Source: a virus
IMG/VR virus record: IMGVR_UViG_3300021962_000044
Location: 1-64,000 of that record
Direction: 5' to 3' (one strand)
DNA: 64,000 nt
How positions within the stretch are numbered: the stretch's first letter is position 1; every line of letters starts with the position of its first letter. Below the pieces are notes generated by a model. The model searched no databases. It saw nothing but the letters and a program-made list of their open reading frames with translations, and had not been told where the DNA came from. Positions 23,050 through 31,352 of the stretch are shown piece after piece. The translations under genes were made by a program, and so were the position numbers.

Positions 23050-23450
23050 GTAAGTGCTTTTAATTTCTTTTGAACAACATCAAAATTTACAGTACTAAAC
23101 AGTCCAGGATGTAATGGTTTAGGATATTGATTATCTCCCACCCATGCATACCCACAATGTTCTTCATTTAGTACTGGAGTAAATTCTTCATCTATCTTGC
23201 AAAAAAATGTATGATATGTAAATGTATTATTTACAAATTTTTGTATAGGTACTAATTTTGGATTTTCTGGAAAGTACCCAATTTCTTCATTACATTCTCT
23301 ATCAATGCCCACAAGTAATGTTTCACCATTTTCTATTTTCCCACCCGGAATGCCCCAGTTACCCGGATTTTTATTATCCGTTCTAAGTAGATATAAGAAT
23401 CGTTGTGTGTTTTTAGCGTAAAAGAAAACGCCTGCTGAGATATTATTCAT
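23034..23450 (-). CDS. Nudix hydrolase
   Basis: A 138-residue protein with a complete Nudix box at residues 37-59 (G, five residues, E43, then R51-E52 and E55-E56-x-G). Nudix enzymes hydrolyse nucleoside diphosphate derivatives such as oxidised dNTPs, NADH or capped RNA 5' ends; the substrate cannot be told. It has its own minus-strand sigma70-type promoter and a 4-nt leader, so it is transcribed apart from the gp14-gp15 late unit. Confidence 0.9.
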   Translation of the reverse strand: MNNISAGVFFYAKNTQRFLYLLRTDNKNPGNWGIPGGKIENGETLLVGIDRECNEEIGYFPENPKLVPIQKFVNNTFTYHTFFCKIDEEFTPVLNEEHCGYAWVGDNQYPKPLHPGLFSTVNFDVVQKKLKALTKKET

Positions 23451-23460
23451 ATGCTAAGAC

Positions 23461-23489
23461 ATTATAGCATAAAGTAAATTAGATTACAA
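23461..23489 (-). promoter_or_regulatory. Sigma70-type promoter for the Nudix gene
   Basis: On the minus strand: TTGTAA (23489-23484), 17-bp spacer, TATAAT (23466-23461). The predicted start is about 4 nt before the ATG at 23450, with no ribosome site. It overlaps the last codons of gp15. Confidence 0.7.
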
Positions 23490-24855
23490 TACTATAATCA
23501 CCCTGGTCGTAAAAACCTTCCCACGATTTCATCCAGGAACCTTCTGAAGCAACATATCGATATTGTACATTAGTTGTTAAATTGGTTACGTATTGTACTT
23601 CAGTATCTACCGCACTGTTAAACGCAACAAACCATTCACCTGTTGTATCATCATATTCAATAATATCGTTTGCATATGCTACTACATTTCCCCATGCAAT
23701 AGTTGTATTATCCGGACTACCAATATCTTCTACTATAAGATATCTAATTCCGTTAACAGGAGTAGGTAACCCTGCATTTGGTCCAGTGACTAATGGGTTG
23801 ACCACGCTGTCTACAGGATCCAATGTATTTTGAGGCAGGGTATCCGGATCAATATTATAGATTAATAATCTATCATCATTTGGATCTGGAACAATAGTAC
23901 CTACAATTTCAGTATTCATAAAAGGATTTTGTAACCATATCTGACTAATACCTGGACGTAATGTTCCGTATACATTAAGCAAACTTGACCAATACAAACT
24001 AGTATTGGGATTAGGTGGCAAATCTAAATTTTCATTATCGGGATAGAAATCTTGATTAGCAGGTAATAATTGTAAACTATTACCTATTAATAATAACTTG
24101 TATCCGTATGGTGTAATCTTTTGTCTTGTACCTAATAACAAATCATCATTCTGTATATCATCTAATGCTTTACCAGAGAATATACTTGCAATAATCTTTT
24201 CAATAACACCCATCTTTTTAAGTTTGGCTGCATTGCTAATCCATATAGGCATGTAGAATTTCCAACTTAATACGTCAATGGGATTACCTGTACCTTGCGG
24301 AATAGTTCTACTACTAAATGTTAAACCATCTTGATATACAACACTTAAACTAGTCCAATCAATAAAGTTATCAGTAGATTGAATTTCTAATGAAGGATTG
24401 AATAGTGTACCTAGTTGTTCAATCAATTCTAATTTTTGATTATAATTAGTTGTCCATAAATCTACACTCATACGTAATGTATAGGGTACTGGCATTAATC
24501 TTTCAACAGTAAATGCCTGTCCTTGTACAGTTTCATAACTTTGTGTTTCTGTGTTATAGCTACGTTGACGAACTTGAATTTTATCAATGAAAGTGGGGTC
24601 CTGAGTTCTTTTTTGATCATATTCTAGACCAGTAATATAATATGTAATAAGTGGTGCGCTAGGTAAATTACTTGCACTGTTATTAGCAATGATAGTACTT
24701 GCTTGACGACTTGAGTCACCATACATAACTGGTACACGAACAAGTATATCATTACCTGCAGGATCTTTACCTTTAGTAACATACCAATTACTAAAGATTT
24801 TTCCAAACTGAATTAGAAATCTGCGGACCTGATTATCGTAGAAGAAGGCTGCCAA
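23479..24855 (-). CDS. 15: Tail completion / sheath stabiliser protein (gp15-like)
   Basis: A 458-residue protein. The N-terminus AAFFYDNQVRRFLIQFGKIF parallels T4 gp15 (FGYFYNSSFRRYATLMGDLF), followed by VRVPVMYGDSSR and a region matching the gp15 body (MPVPYTLRMSVDLWTTNYNQ). In T4, gp15 caps the tail and joins it to the head. The protein is much longer than T4 gp15 (272), with an extra C-terminal half. TTG at 24855 is taken as the start because AAGGA is 8-9 bases upstream. The GIY-YIG gene is inserted directly upstream in the opposite orientation, so transcription probably comes from the gp14 promoter through it. Confidence 0.85.
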   Translation of the reverse strand: MAAFFYDNQVRRFLIQFGKIFSNWYVTKGKDPAGNDILVRVPVMYGDSSRQASTIIANNSASNLPSAPLITYYITGLEYDQKRTQDPTFIDKIQVRQRSYNTETQSYETVQGQAFTVERLMPVPYTLRMSVDLWTTNYNQKLELIEQLGTLFNPSLEIQSTDNFIDWTSLSVVYQDGLTFSSRTIPQGTGNPIDVLSWKFYMPIWISNAAKLKKMGVIEKIIASIFSGKALDDIQNDDLLLGTRQKITPYGYKLLLIGNSLQLLPANQDFYPDNENLDLPPNPNTSLYWSSLLNVYGTLRPGISQIWLQNPFMNTEIVGTIVPDPNDDRLLIYNIDPDTLPQNTLDPVDSVVNPLVTGPNAGLPTPVNGIRYLIVEDIGSPDNTTIAWGNVVAYANDIIEYDDTTGEWFVAFNSAVDTEVQYVTNLTTNVQYRYVASEGSWMKSWEGFYDQGDYSIVI

Positions 24856-24869
24856 AATAGTATTCCTTG

Positions 24870-24877
24870 TATAAATA
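24870..24877 (+). promoter_or_regulatory. Consensus late promoter for the GIY-YIG gene
   Basis: TATAAATA. The predicted start 24883 is the first base of the leader hairpin. It lies 15 bp from the divergent gp15 start codon. Confidence 0.8.
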
Positions 24878-24882
24878 ATAGT

Positions 24883-24936
24883 GTAACTCGCGGCTTCTGA
24901 CACCCAGTTACTCTAACGCTATTAAGGAGCATCAGC
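24883..24936 (+). ncRNA. Structured 5' leader of the GIY-YIG gene
   Basis: GTAACT (24883-24888), a 17-nt loop starting CGCGG, AGTTAC (24906-24911), then TCTAACGCTA and AAGGAGC before the ATG. The layout matches the HNH leader at 4536-4592 with a different paired stem. Confidence 0.75.
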
Positions 24937-25551
24937 ATGACTATTTATCTTTATAAAAAGACCCATCGTATTACTGGATTAAAGTATCTAGGAAAAACTT
25001 CTTCAAAAGACCCGCATTTATACACAGGTTCGGGAAAATATTGGAAATCGCATCTAAACAAGCACGGATTTGATTACGATACTGAAATCTTAAGAGAATG
25101 TTATACTAACGATGAAGTTAAGCAATGGGGTGAATATTACAGTAACTTATGGAATATAGTTGAAAGTAATGAATGGGCTAATCTAAAAATAGAATCAGGT
25201 GACGGGGGCGATCCCGGTCCAATTGGTCGTAGTAAAATTGCAAAAGCTCAAACAGGAAGAAAACATACTACAGAAGAAAATGAGCACAAAAGCAAAAGAC
25301 AAACTGGTATAAAACGATCACCGGATTATCTTGCAAAAAAGATTGGACTAACATACAAAAAACCAAAAGCAAGAACTAGGCCAAACAAAAACAAAGGCAG
25401 ACAACTAACACAAGAATGGATTGATAATAGTGCAAAAAGTCGCACCGGCATGAAATACAAAATAATAGAATGTCCGCATTGCGGGAAACAGGGCGGGTCT
25501 TGCACTATGCCAAGATGGCATTTTAATAATTGCAAATCTCTAAAATCTTAA
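24937..25551 (+). CDS. GIY-YIG homing endonuclease (antiparallel insertion)
   Basis: A 204-residue protein. The N-terminal GIY-YIG core is IYLYKKTHRITGLKYLGKT (residues 3-21), with DYDTEILRE and an E-Y-Y helix following. NUMOD3-like repeats (GRKHTTEE, TGIKRSPDYL, TGMKYK) and a C-terminal zinc motif (CPHCGKQGG, then WHFNNC) supply DNA binding, as in Seg-type enzymes. It sits antiparallel between gp14 and gp15; its stop codon overlaps the gp14 stop codon, so it fills the intergenic space exactly. It is expressed late from its own promoter. Confidence 0.93.
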   Translation: MTIYLYKKTHRITGLKYLGKTSSKDPHLYTGSGKYWKSHLNKHGFDYDTEILRECYTNDEVKQWGEYYSNLWNIVESNEWANLKIESGDGGDPGPIGRSKIAKAQTGRKHTTEENEHKSKRQTGIKRSPDYLAKKIGLTYKKPKARTRPNKNKGRQLTQEWIDNSAKSRTGMKYKIIECPHCGKQGGSCTMPRWHFNNCKSLKS

Positions 25552-27266
25552 GGTTGCGGTGGTAGTGTATCTGGTGCTATTGTCAAAATAGTTGACAATG
25601 CTTGTTTCTGTGGAATCTCTGTTCCACTAGTTGTTATTGTAACGTTACTGTTATTTATGAAGCTAGATTGTTGTGACAAATCTGTTTCAGTGAATCCAGT
25701 TTGTGTTCTTACATTCTTAGATATGCGAACCCATATCCTACCATCCCAACGATATAGTAGTTGTGGTAGATAATCTGTACGTAAGAAATATGCACCAACT
25801 TGTGGGTTCTGAGGGAATGCAATTCCTGCACCAGTTGGGAATCCATTTGGAGCCTCAGCCGTACCATCTAAGTAACCTGTTGTATATCCAAAAGTTCTTG
25901 GACTACTACGTGCAATAAAAGCAAATCTAGGATCAGCATCAGCACGATAGTCCATAGTATTTGGTCCGTATGGTTCTGTACCTGTAAAGCCTGGTAGTTC
26001 TGGATTCTGATCTGCCGTAGCATATGTGTTATCTGCAGTACCATATGGTCCTGTAACAGGACCTGTAGGTTGTAATGTTAATACTGTCTCACCTTCAACT
26101 GGGCCTGAACCATTACCTATACGTTGTGGTGCTAGTACAGTAGATTCTAAGTTTATTTGATGTGCAACCTGCAATGGTTCAATGAACATATCTATAGTCA
26201 TATCCCAAATACTTTTTATAGTTGATTTGGGAATACGAAGTACCGGACTTGAGTTTTTATATTTAGGATTACGTACCATTGCAACAGTACCGGTTGCTAC
26301 AACAGGTGCACCACTGTTATTTGTAACAACATTTATAGGTGGAGCCGGCTGATTATATTTACCTGATAATTCAGTATTAGTTTCAAATTCACCATATGTA
26401 GGGACAATATATAAATTGCTTCTATCATAACCTGCTTTAGGAACTAATCTGTCTGCCTCTTCAAGAATAGCATTATTGATTTGTAGATTCTTATTGTATG
26501 TAGCAAGAATATCTTTAAGATTTTGATTAGGATCAAGTTCCCAATATACTGTATTAGGTGGTACAATACCAATTGGTACTTCTTGTTTAGATATATAATT
26601 CTTGTCACCAAATGTAATACTATAACCAGCAGGATAAACTTTATTACTATTCCATAATCCAAGATAATTATCCTGATCAATTGGCTCAGTTAATATCTGA
26701 CTAAATTCTTCACTATCAACTAATGGTTCACATTTAATACGCCATAAATGCGGATACCATGTAGGACTAAATCCTTCACTAGCAAAGTTACCATCTGTTA
26801 TTTGATAAAATCTTTTTAATGCTACTGGTATAGTTTCTTTTAATGGATTATAATCTAATAAATGAGGTAATTCTAATACATCACCTACCATTAACTTACG
26901 ACCAATTAAATCAATCATATCGTTATAATGAATAGTAATAAAGATAATATCGTTATTTAAAAATAAACCAAATTGACTTAAATCAAAGTCTAGATTTTGT
27001 ACATTATAATGTCCACGTAATCTATAAATATTAGGATCATATGTCCTATCTCTATTCTCTAAAAATAATAAATCTTGTATATTAGTAGGATCTAATGAAT
27101 CATATTGGGGTTGTGTATAATCAATACTTGCACCCTGATCTGTAGGACCTAAGTATTTGTGAATATATAAATCAGTGGCGCCAACAGTAAACATCTCTGA
27201 TATTGTTCTATCAAAGAAACGATAATCATTTGATTTCGTGGGGTGATATAATGAGAGTCTAGGCAT
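25548..27266 (-). CDS. 14: Neck protein (gp14-like)
   Basis: A 572-residue protein. The N-terminal half carries the gp14 pattern: SNDYRFFDRTISEMF, GATDLYIHKYLGP, a disordered loop, MVGDVLELPHLL, then ALKRFYQITDGNF and WRIKCEPL. In T4, gp13 and gp14 form the neck that closes the head and joins the tail. It is more than twice the length of T4 gp14 (256), with a Gly/Pro/Thr-rich C-terminal extension. The minus-strand late promoter places the transcript start next to the ATG. It is encoded opposite to gp13, unlike in T4. Confidence 0.82.
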   Translation of the reverse strand: MPRLSLYHPTKSNDYRFFDRTISEMFTVGATDLYIHKYLGPTDQGASIDYTQPQYDSLDPTNIQDLLFLENRDRTYDPNIYRLRGHYNVQNLDFDLSQFGLFLNNDIIFITIHYNDMIDLIGRKLMVGDVLELPHLLDYNPLKETIPVALKRFYQITDGNFASEGFSPTWYPHLWRIKCEPLVDSEEFSQILTEPIDQDNYLGLWNSNKVYPAGYSITFGDKNYISKQEVPIGIVPPNTVYWELDPNQNLKDILATYNKNLQINNAILEEADRLVPKAGYDRSNLYIVPTYGEFETNTELSGKYNQPAPPINVVTNNSGAPVVATGTVAMVRNPKYKNSSPVLRIPKSTIKSIWDMTIDMFIEPLQVAHQINLESTVLAPQRIGNGSGPVEGETVLTLQPTGPVTGPYGTADNTYATADQNPELPGFTGTEPYGPNTMDYRADADPRFAFIARSSPRTFGYTTGYLDGTAEAPNGFPTGAGIAFPQNPQVGAYFLRTDYLPQLLYRWDGRIWVRISKNVRTQTGFTETDLSQQSSFINNSNVTITTSGTEIPQKQALSTILTIAPDTLPPQP

Positions 27267-27272
27267 ATCTAT

Positions 27273-27280
27273 TATTTATC
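27273..27280 (-). promoter_or_regulatory. Late promoter of gp14, leaderless start
   Basis: GATAAATA on the minus strand. The predicted start 27267 is one base before the ATG at 27266. Confidence 0.78.
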
Positions 27281-27330
27281 GTTTATAGTCGGTTCAGTAA
27301 ATAGAATAAGAAAATGGGTCAAATTAAAGG

Positions 27331-27359
27331 TTGACAACAAATGAAACATCTGCTATAAT
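27331..27359 (+). promoter_or_regulatory. Consensus sigma70 promoter
   Basis: TTGACA (27331-27336), 17-bp spacer, TATAAT (27354-27359). The predicted start is the A of an ATG at 27366 that opens an 8-codon ORF overlapping the next gene. Confidence 0.9.
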
Positions 27360-27365
27360 ACACAA

Positions 27366-27392
27366 ATGCGCTATAAATTTAGGAGAACTTAA
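27366..27392 (+). CDS. Possible leader peptide MRYKFRRT
   Basis: An 8-codon frame whose ATG falls on the predicted transcription start and whose TAA overlaps the ATG of the next gene (TAATG). It spans the AGGAGA ribosome site of that gene, so its translation could open or block that site. It is basic and very short; it may be coincidence. Confidence 0.35.
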   Translation: MRYKFRRT

Positions 27393-28576
27393 TGGCAACA
27401 CGTAAACCCGAAAAGAAAATCATTAAAGCTAGTGATTATTCACAGGTTAAGACACTTAACCCAAGAGACCCGGACACAGAATATTTAGGTCCTGAACCTA
27501 TGTTTGCCGTACAACCCGATGAAGATAGACGCCGAGTCGCACTTATGCGTAGTTTCACGTGGTACGGTCGTTTCTATGGTAAGAAAGATGCTAAAGAATT
27601 TTTAGCACAATACTTAGACCTACGTGAACGCCCGCAAGAGGCTAAGATTATGCGTAAGATTGATGAGAAAGAATGTATCAATACTCTAGCCTGGTTAGCA
27701 CGTATGGAATTGCGTGGATTAGAACTATCTGAAACAGAATCATATACATTACAAAATGAAATCAAACGGTTGCTTGAGACTATTAACAAACCACAAGTGA
27801 TTGAGGCTATGGTACCCGATGCTCCTACTAGACCCAATATTCAGGAAATTTTAAAAGATAAAGCACGTGAAGCGGCAGGTGAACTTGAAGGATTGTTTGA
27901 TGAATATATTACGTCAGGCGCCGGTGCAAAACACACATTGCGACCAATGGATGAGGTTGCTAAAAAGAATGTGATGCCACAACATATAAGTTTATTGACT
28001 GATGTATGGAAAAAGAAACTGAATGAAATTGAAGAAGTATTGAAAGGTACGGATAGTCAATTAGTGCAGGGCTATCAACACTTAACCAAAACTCAATTGA
28101 AAAATATTGTAAAATTTATTGAATTGGTTATCAGTGACTTAAACAGCTATATCAGTGTTAAGAAAGCGGCAAAGGCCCCACGTGCCCGAAAAGCTGTTCC
28201 TGTAGAGAAACAGGTGGCAAAATTGAAGTACTTGAAAACATTCAAAGATACTGCAACAAAACTTGATTTAGTAAGTATCAGTCCTATCAAATTGCATGGT
28301 GCAAGTGAAGCATGGGTTTATGATACTGCAAAACGCAAGTTACACCATTACATTGCGGATGATTATAGCAAAACATTTACAGTTAAAGGTAGTACGTTGT
28401 TGGGATTTGATTCAGCACAAAGTGAAGTAAAGACACTACGTAAACCAAGTGAGCAGATTAAAGAAGTTATGGGTAGCAAGCCTGCGGCACGTAAGTATTT
28501 TAAAGACATTAAAGCAGTTAGTACAACACCTAATGGTAGATTTAATGAACATATGATTATTTTGAAAGCATTCTAA
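27392..28576 (+). CDS. Conserved phage protein, unknown function
   Basis: A 394-residue protein with a basic helical C-terminal half. The central region is helical (DVWKKKLNEIEEVL), followed by a Lys/Ala-rich linker (KKAAKAPRARKAVP) and a beta-rich C-terminal domain (KLHGASEAWVYDTAKRKLHH, STLLGFDSAQSE). The perfect sigma70 promoter suggests early expression. No known motif; nucleic-acid binding is possible from charge. The stop overlaps the MazG start (TAATG). Confidence 0.75.
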   Translation: MATRKPEKKIIKASDYSQVKTLNPRDPDTEYLGPEPMFAVQPDEDRRRVALMRSFTWYGRFYGKKDAKEFLAQYLDLRERPQEAKIMRKIDEKECINTLAWLARMELRGLELSETESYTLQNEIKRLLETINKPQVIEAMVPDAPTRPNIQEILKDKAREAAGELEGLFDEYITSGAGAKHTLRPMDEVAKKNVMPQHISLLTDVWKKKLNEIEEVLKGTDSQLVQGYQHLTKTQLKNIVKFIELVISDLNSYISVKKAAKAPRARKAVPVEKQVAKLKYLKTFKDTATKLDLVSISPIKLHGASEAWVYDTAKRKLHHYIADDYSKTFTVKGSTLLGFDSAQSEVKTLRKPSEQIKEVMGSKPAARKYFKDIKAVSTTPNGRFNEHMIILKAF

Positions 28577-29010
28577 TGAGTAAAATTGATTTAAACAAAT
28601 ATAGTGAATTTGTAGAAGCTGTAACAAGCAAGGCTAGTAATGACTTAACTACATTTATGGATCGATGTGATGAACTTGATGGTAATTACATTGGTGATGG
28701 TGTACATGGTCCTGATATCAATGTACCATTGTTATTAACCGCTTGTCTAGGATTAGCGGCAGAAGGTGGAGAGTTTATTGAAGTGCCCAAAAAGATGTTT
28801 TTTCAGGGCAAACCTTTAACTGATGCTGAAGTGTTTCACTTAAAGCGTGAGTTAGGAGATGTTATGTGGTATTGGATTAATGCTTGTAGAGCATTGAACC
28901 TTGATCCAAATGACGTTATTGATGAAAACGTGCGTAAATTAGAATCACGCTATCCCGGCGGGTCATTTGATGCACATTATAGTGAAAATCGTAAAGAAGG
29001 TGATATATGA
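28576..29010 (+). CDS. mazG: MazG-like nucleotide pyrophosphohydrolase
   Basis: A 144-residue all-alpha NTP pyrophosphohydrolase. The metal-binding signature is present: AAEGGEFIEVPKKMF, then RELGDVMWYWINACRAL. MazG proteins hydrolyse NTPs, dNTPs or (p)ppGpp-type nucleotides; phage versions are common in aquatic phages and may clean the nucleotide pool. It is translationally coupled on both sides (TAATG before, ATGA after), in the early operon starting at 27392. Confidence 0.88.
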   Translation: MSKIDLNKYSEFVEAVTSKASNDLTTFMDRCDELDGNYIGDGVHGPDINVPLLLTACLGLAAEGGEFIEVPKKMFFQGKPLTDAEVFHLKRELGDVMWYWINACRALNLDPNDVIDENVRKLESRYPGGSFDAHYSENRKEGDI

Positions 29011-29603
29011 AAGTTAAAATTAAATCTCTAAAAGTTAATCTGGATAACATAGATTTTGTAGATCCGGATCAAGTAAATGATGGTAGAAATGGTAAAATCC
29101 TTGAACAAGAAATGATGAGGCAAGGATATCCCATAGATCAAAATGGTACAATTGACTTACCCGGAATTGAAGTTAAAAGCAGAAAGTCATCAACTGATGC
29201 AATGCATACAGTTGGCACAATGACATATGACGACATTCTAGTTACCCCGTGGGATCAAACACCATTTAAGAAAAAGTTACAAACACAATATAGGGTTACT
29301 ATTAACAAAGAAGAATGTACCGGTGGTGTTAGTGCTACTGGTAAAGTAGTAGATTTGTCTGATCCAGAAATTCAAAAAGAATTAGAGGATGCATATGAAA
29401 AATGTCGTGCTGAACTCATTGCACAGGGACAAATATATGTAGGACAAACAATTACAGCCGGCGGACAGTATGGTAAATTAGAACATAAGCCCGGTCCTAA
29501 TGGTACTGGCAAAAGTTATGCATTAAGAATACCCAATTCAGGTATGAAAAAAATGCTAACAATGGCTAACAGTACATTTAATCAACTTTTTGAATCAAAT
29601 TAA
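29007..29603 (+). CDS. PD-(D/E)XK-like putative endonuclease
   Basis: A 198-residue protein. NGKILEQEM, then D50-L-P-G-I-E55-V-K57 fits a restriction-fold active site (D...ExK), and HTVGTMTYDDI resembles the segment after it in MutH/Sau3AI-type enzymes. The C-terminal half is less clear. Overlaps mazG by 4 bp, so it is expressed with nucleotide metabolism, which would fit degradation of host DNA. Activity is inference from motif only. Confidence 0.6.
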   Translation: MKVKIKSLKVNLDNIDFVDPDQVNDGRNGKILEQEMMRQGYPIDQNGTIDLPGIEVKSRKSSTDAMHTVGTMTYDDILVTPWDQTPFKKKLQTQYRVTINKEECTGGVSATGKVVDLSDPEIQKELEDAYEKCRAELIAQGQIYVGQTITAGGQYGKLEHKPGPNGTGKSYALRIPNSGMKKMLTMANSTFNQLFESN

Positions 29604-29621
29604 AGGTATATAATTATATAA

Positions 29622-29652
29622 TGTTTCCTGATAAATACAATATCGGGAAACA
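29622..29652. repeat. Near-perfect palindrome spanning the gp13 late promoter
   Basis: Arms at 29622-29633 (TGTTTCCTGATA) and 29641-29652 (TATCGGGAAACA), 12 bp with one T-G pairing, separated by 7 bp. The late promoter octamer lies in the left arm and spacer. Confidence 0.6.
29630..29637 (+). promoter_or_regulatory. T4-type late promoter for gp13
   Basis: GATAAATA, predicted start near 29643. Confidence 0.8.
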
Positions 29653-29655
29653 CAT

Positions 29656-30453
29656 ATGACAATATCAGCAACAGCAAATATCCTTTCTACTCCATCTGGT
29701 CTAACATTAGATGAATTGAAACAAGCATTATTCCAAAACGTTAGATATCGTCTAGGAGATGGCATCATTGACTTGGAACTAGATCCTCAACACTATGAGG
29801 CGGCATATAACTATGCTATCAAAGTCTATCGTCAAAGAGCGCAAAATGCCACACAAGAATCTTATACTCTTTTCACAATAGAAAAGAATGTTGATACATA
29901 CACACTTCCTAGCGAGTTTATTAACGTCAGATGTTTATATCGTAGAACCGTTGGTTTAGAAACAGGGCCAAGTTCTAGCAGTTTTGACCCATTTAGTTCA
30001 GCTATTCTAAACACATATTTGCTAAACTATAACTATGCAGGTGGTATGGCAACATATGATTTCTATGCTGGTTATGTTGAATTAGCCGCACGTATGTTTG
30101 GTGGATATGTAGTTTATACATTTGATCCAGTAACCAAAGTACTACGTATTGTTCGTGATCCAAAAGGATCTGGTGAGCGTATATTGATTTGGGCAGACGT
30201 TCAAAGAACACAAGAAGTATTGTTGCAAGATCCGGGTGCTGGCGTTTGGATTGGTGATTGGGTTTATGCTGTTTTAAAAGGTATCATTGGTGAAGCACGT
30301 GAGAAGTTTGCTAGTATTGCAGGCCCAGGTGGCGGTACAAGCTTAAATGGTGCGGCAATGAAGGCTGAAAGTAAACAACTACAAGAACAATTAATACAAG
30401 AATTGAAAAACTATGTAGATTATTCCGCTCCCTTAACATGGGTACAAGGCTAA
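29656..30453 (+). CDS. 13: Neck / head completion protein (gp13-like)
   Basis: A 265-residue protein. The N-terminal segment LTLDELKQALFQNVRYRLGD, the DPQHYEAAYNYAIKVYRQRA helix and the FNTIEKNV-like YTLFTIEKNVDTYTLP strand follow the gp13 pattern seen in T4-like phages; the C-terminal helices end LQEQLIQELKNYVDYS. It works with gp14 to close the filled head. Late promoter in front. Confidence 0.85.
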   Translation: MTISATANILSTPSGLTLDELKQALFQNVRYRLGDGIIDLELDPQHYEAAYNYAIKVYRQRAQNATQESYTLFTIEKNVDTYTLPSEFINVRCLYRRTVGLETGPSSSSFDPFSSAILNTYLLNYNYAGGMATYDFYAGYVELAARMFGGYVVYTFDPVTKVLRIVRDPKGSGERILIWADVQRTQEVLLQDPGAGVWIGDWVYAVLKGIIGEAREKFASIAGPGGGTSLNGAAMKAESKQLQEQLIQELKNYVDYSAPLTWVQG

Positions 30454-30477
30454 ATTAACTTGGGTTTGAGGATAAGG

Positions 30478-30485
30478 CATAAATA
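30478..30485 (+). promoter_or_regulatory. Late promoter, leaderless HNH transcript
   Basis: CATAAATA. Its predicted start is exactly the A of the ATG at 30491. Confidence 0.72.
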
Positions 30486-30490
30486 CAAGT

Positions 30491-31321
30491 ATGAAAAACA
30501 TACTTGCAACCATAATTGCTGAAGATACAAGTTATAATAAATCTGTAACTAGATATTTGAGTAAAACACATCCTGAATTATGGAATAAAATATTAGAAAT
30601 CACCTCTTTTTTACCAAAAAATGCTAAACCTAAACAAAGAGTGTGGCATGTATTACATGAAAAATATTCCATAGAGCTATGTCCAATTACCGGAGAAGCA
30701 TTGCGATGGAATGAAAAAGATTACAGAAGATTTGCGTCCATTGAAGCAAAAAATAAAGGTATCGGAAAGATAGTCAGTAGTGCAACTACTGGTAATCATT
30801 GGAGACAAAAAGATCCTAATAAATCTATGCAAGCTAATGAAAAATTCTCAACTGGATTTATTAAGGGTAATCATAAGCCTTGGAATGAACGTAACAGAGA
30901 TTACACATCTAGTTTAGAAGCAGCCAGAAAAACTTGGATGGAAAAATATGGAGTTGATAATCCCTCTAAATGTCCTGCTATACGGCAAAAACTTTCTAAA
31001 TCTGCAATCAGTAGATATTCAGGAGTAGATAGAACTCTGGAAGTAGAATATTATAACGCTGTTAAATTGGTCACTAATAAAAACTGGTATGAACATTTTT
31101 ATGATATTAATCCTAATCGGTTGTCAAGAAGTAGAGACCTTCACTTAGACCACATTTACAGTATTAGTGAAGGTTTCAAAAATAATATTCCTGCAGAAGT
31201 TATTGGGCATTGGACTAATCTAAGATTAATTCCAAAAATAGAAAACTCTAGTAAGGGTGCCAAATGTCACAAAACAATAGAAGAATTATTTGAGGATTAT
31301 AATAGGGTAAATTCTAATTGA
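30491..31321 (+). CDS. HNH homing endonuclease
   Basis: A 276-residue protein. The HNH core is at the C-terminus: LDHIYSISEGF, then HWTNLRLIP and IENSSKGAK. The middle contains a MEKYGVDNPSK-type repeat typical of phage homing enzymes (DNA-recognition). It is co-directional with gp13 and, unlike the HNH at 4535, has no hairpin leader; its late transcript should start on the ATG. Its stop codon overlaps the -35 box of the dNMP kinase promoter. Confidence 0.88.
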   Translation: MKNILATIIAEDTSYNKSVTRYLSKTHPELWNKILEITSFLPKNAKPKQRVWHVLHEKYSIELCPITGEALRWNEKDYRRFASIEAKNKGIGKIVSSATTGNHWRQKDPNKSMQANEKFSTGFIKGNHKPWNERNRDYTSSLEAARKTWMEKYGVDNPSKCPAIRQKLSKSAISRYSGVDRTLEVEYYNAVKLVTNKNWYEHFYDINPNRLSRSRDLHLDHIYSISEGFKNNIPAEVIGHWTNLRLIPKIENSSKGAKCHKTIEELFEDYNRVNSN

Positions 31322-31346
31322 CATTACTATTAGTATATGTCATAAT
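31318..31346 (+). promoter_or_regulatory. Sigma70-type promoter, leaderless dNMP kinase
   Basis: TTGACA (31318-31323), 17-bp spacer, CATAAT (31341-31346). The ATG at 31353 is 7 nt after the -10 box. Confidence 0.78.
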
Positions 31347-31352
31347 CAGCTT

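Noticed and set aside
29607-29622. Two TATAAT boxes upstream of gp13
   Set aside because: The nearest TTGAAT is 13 or 21 bp away, so no acceptable sigma70 promoter; the late octamer explains the gene better.
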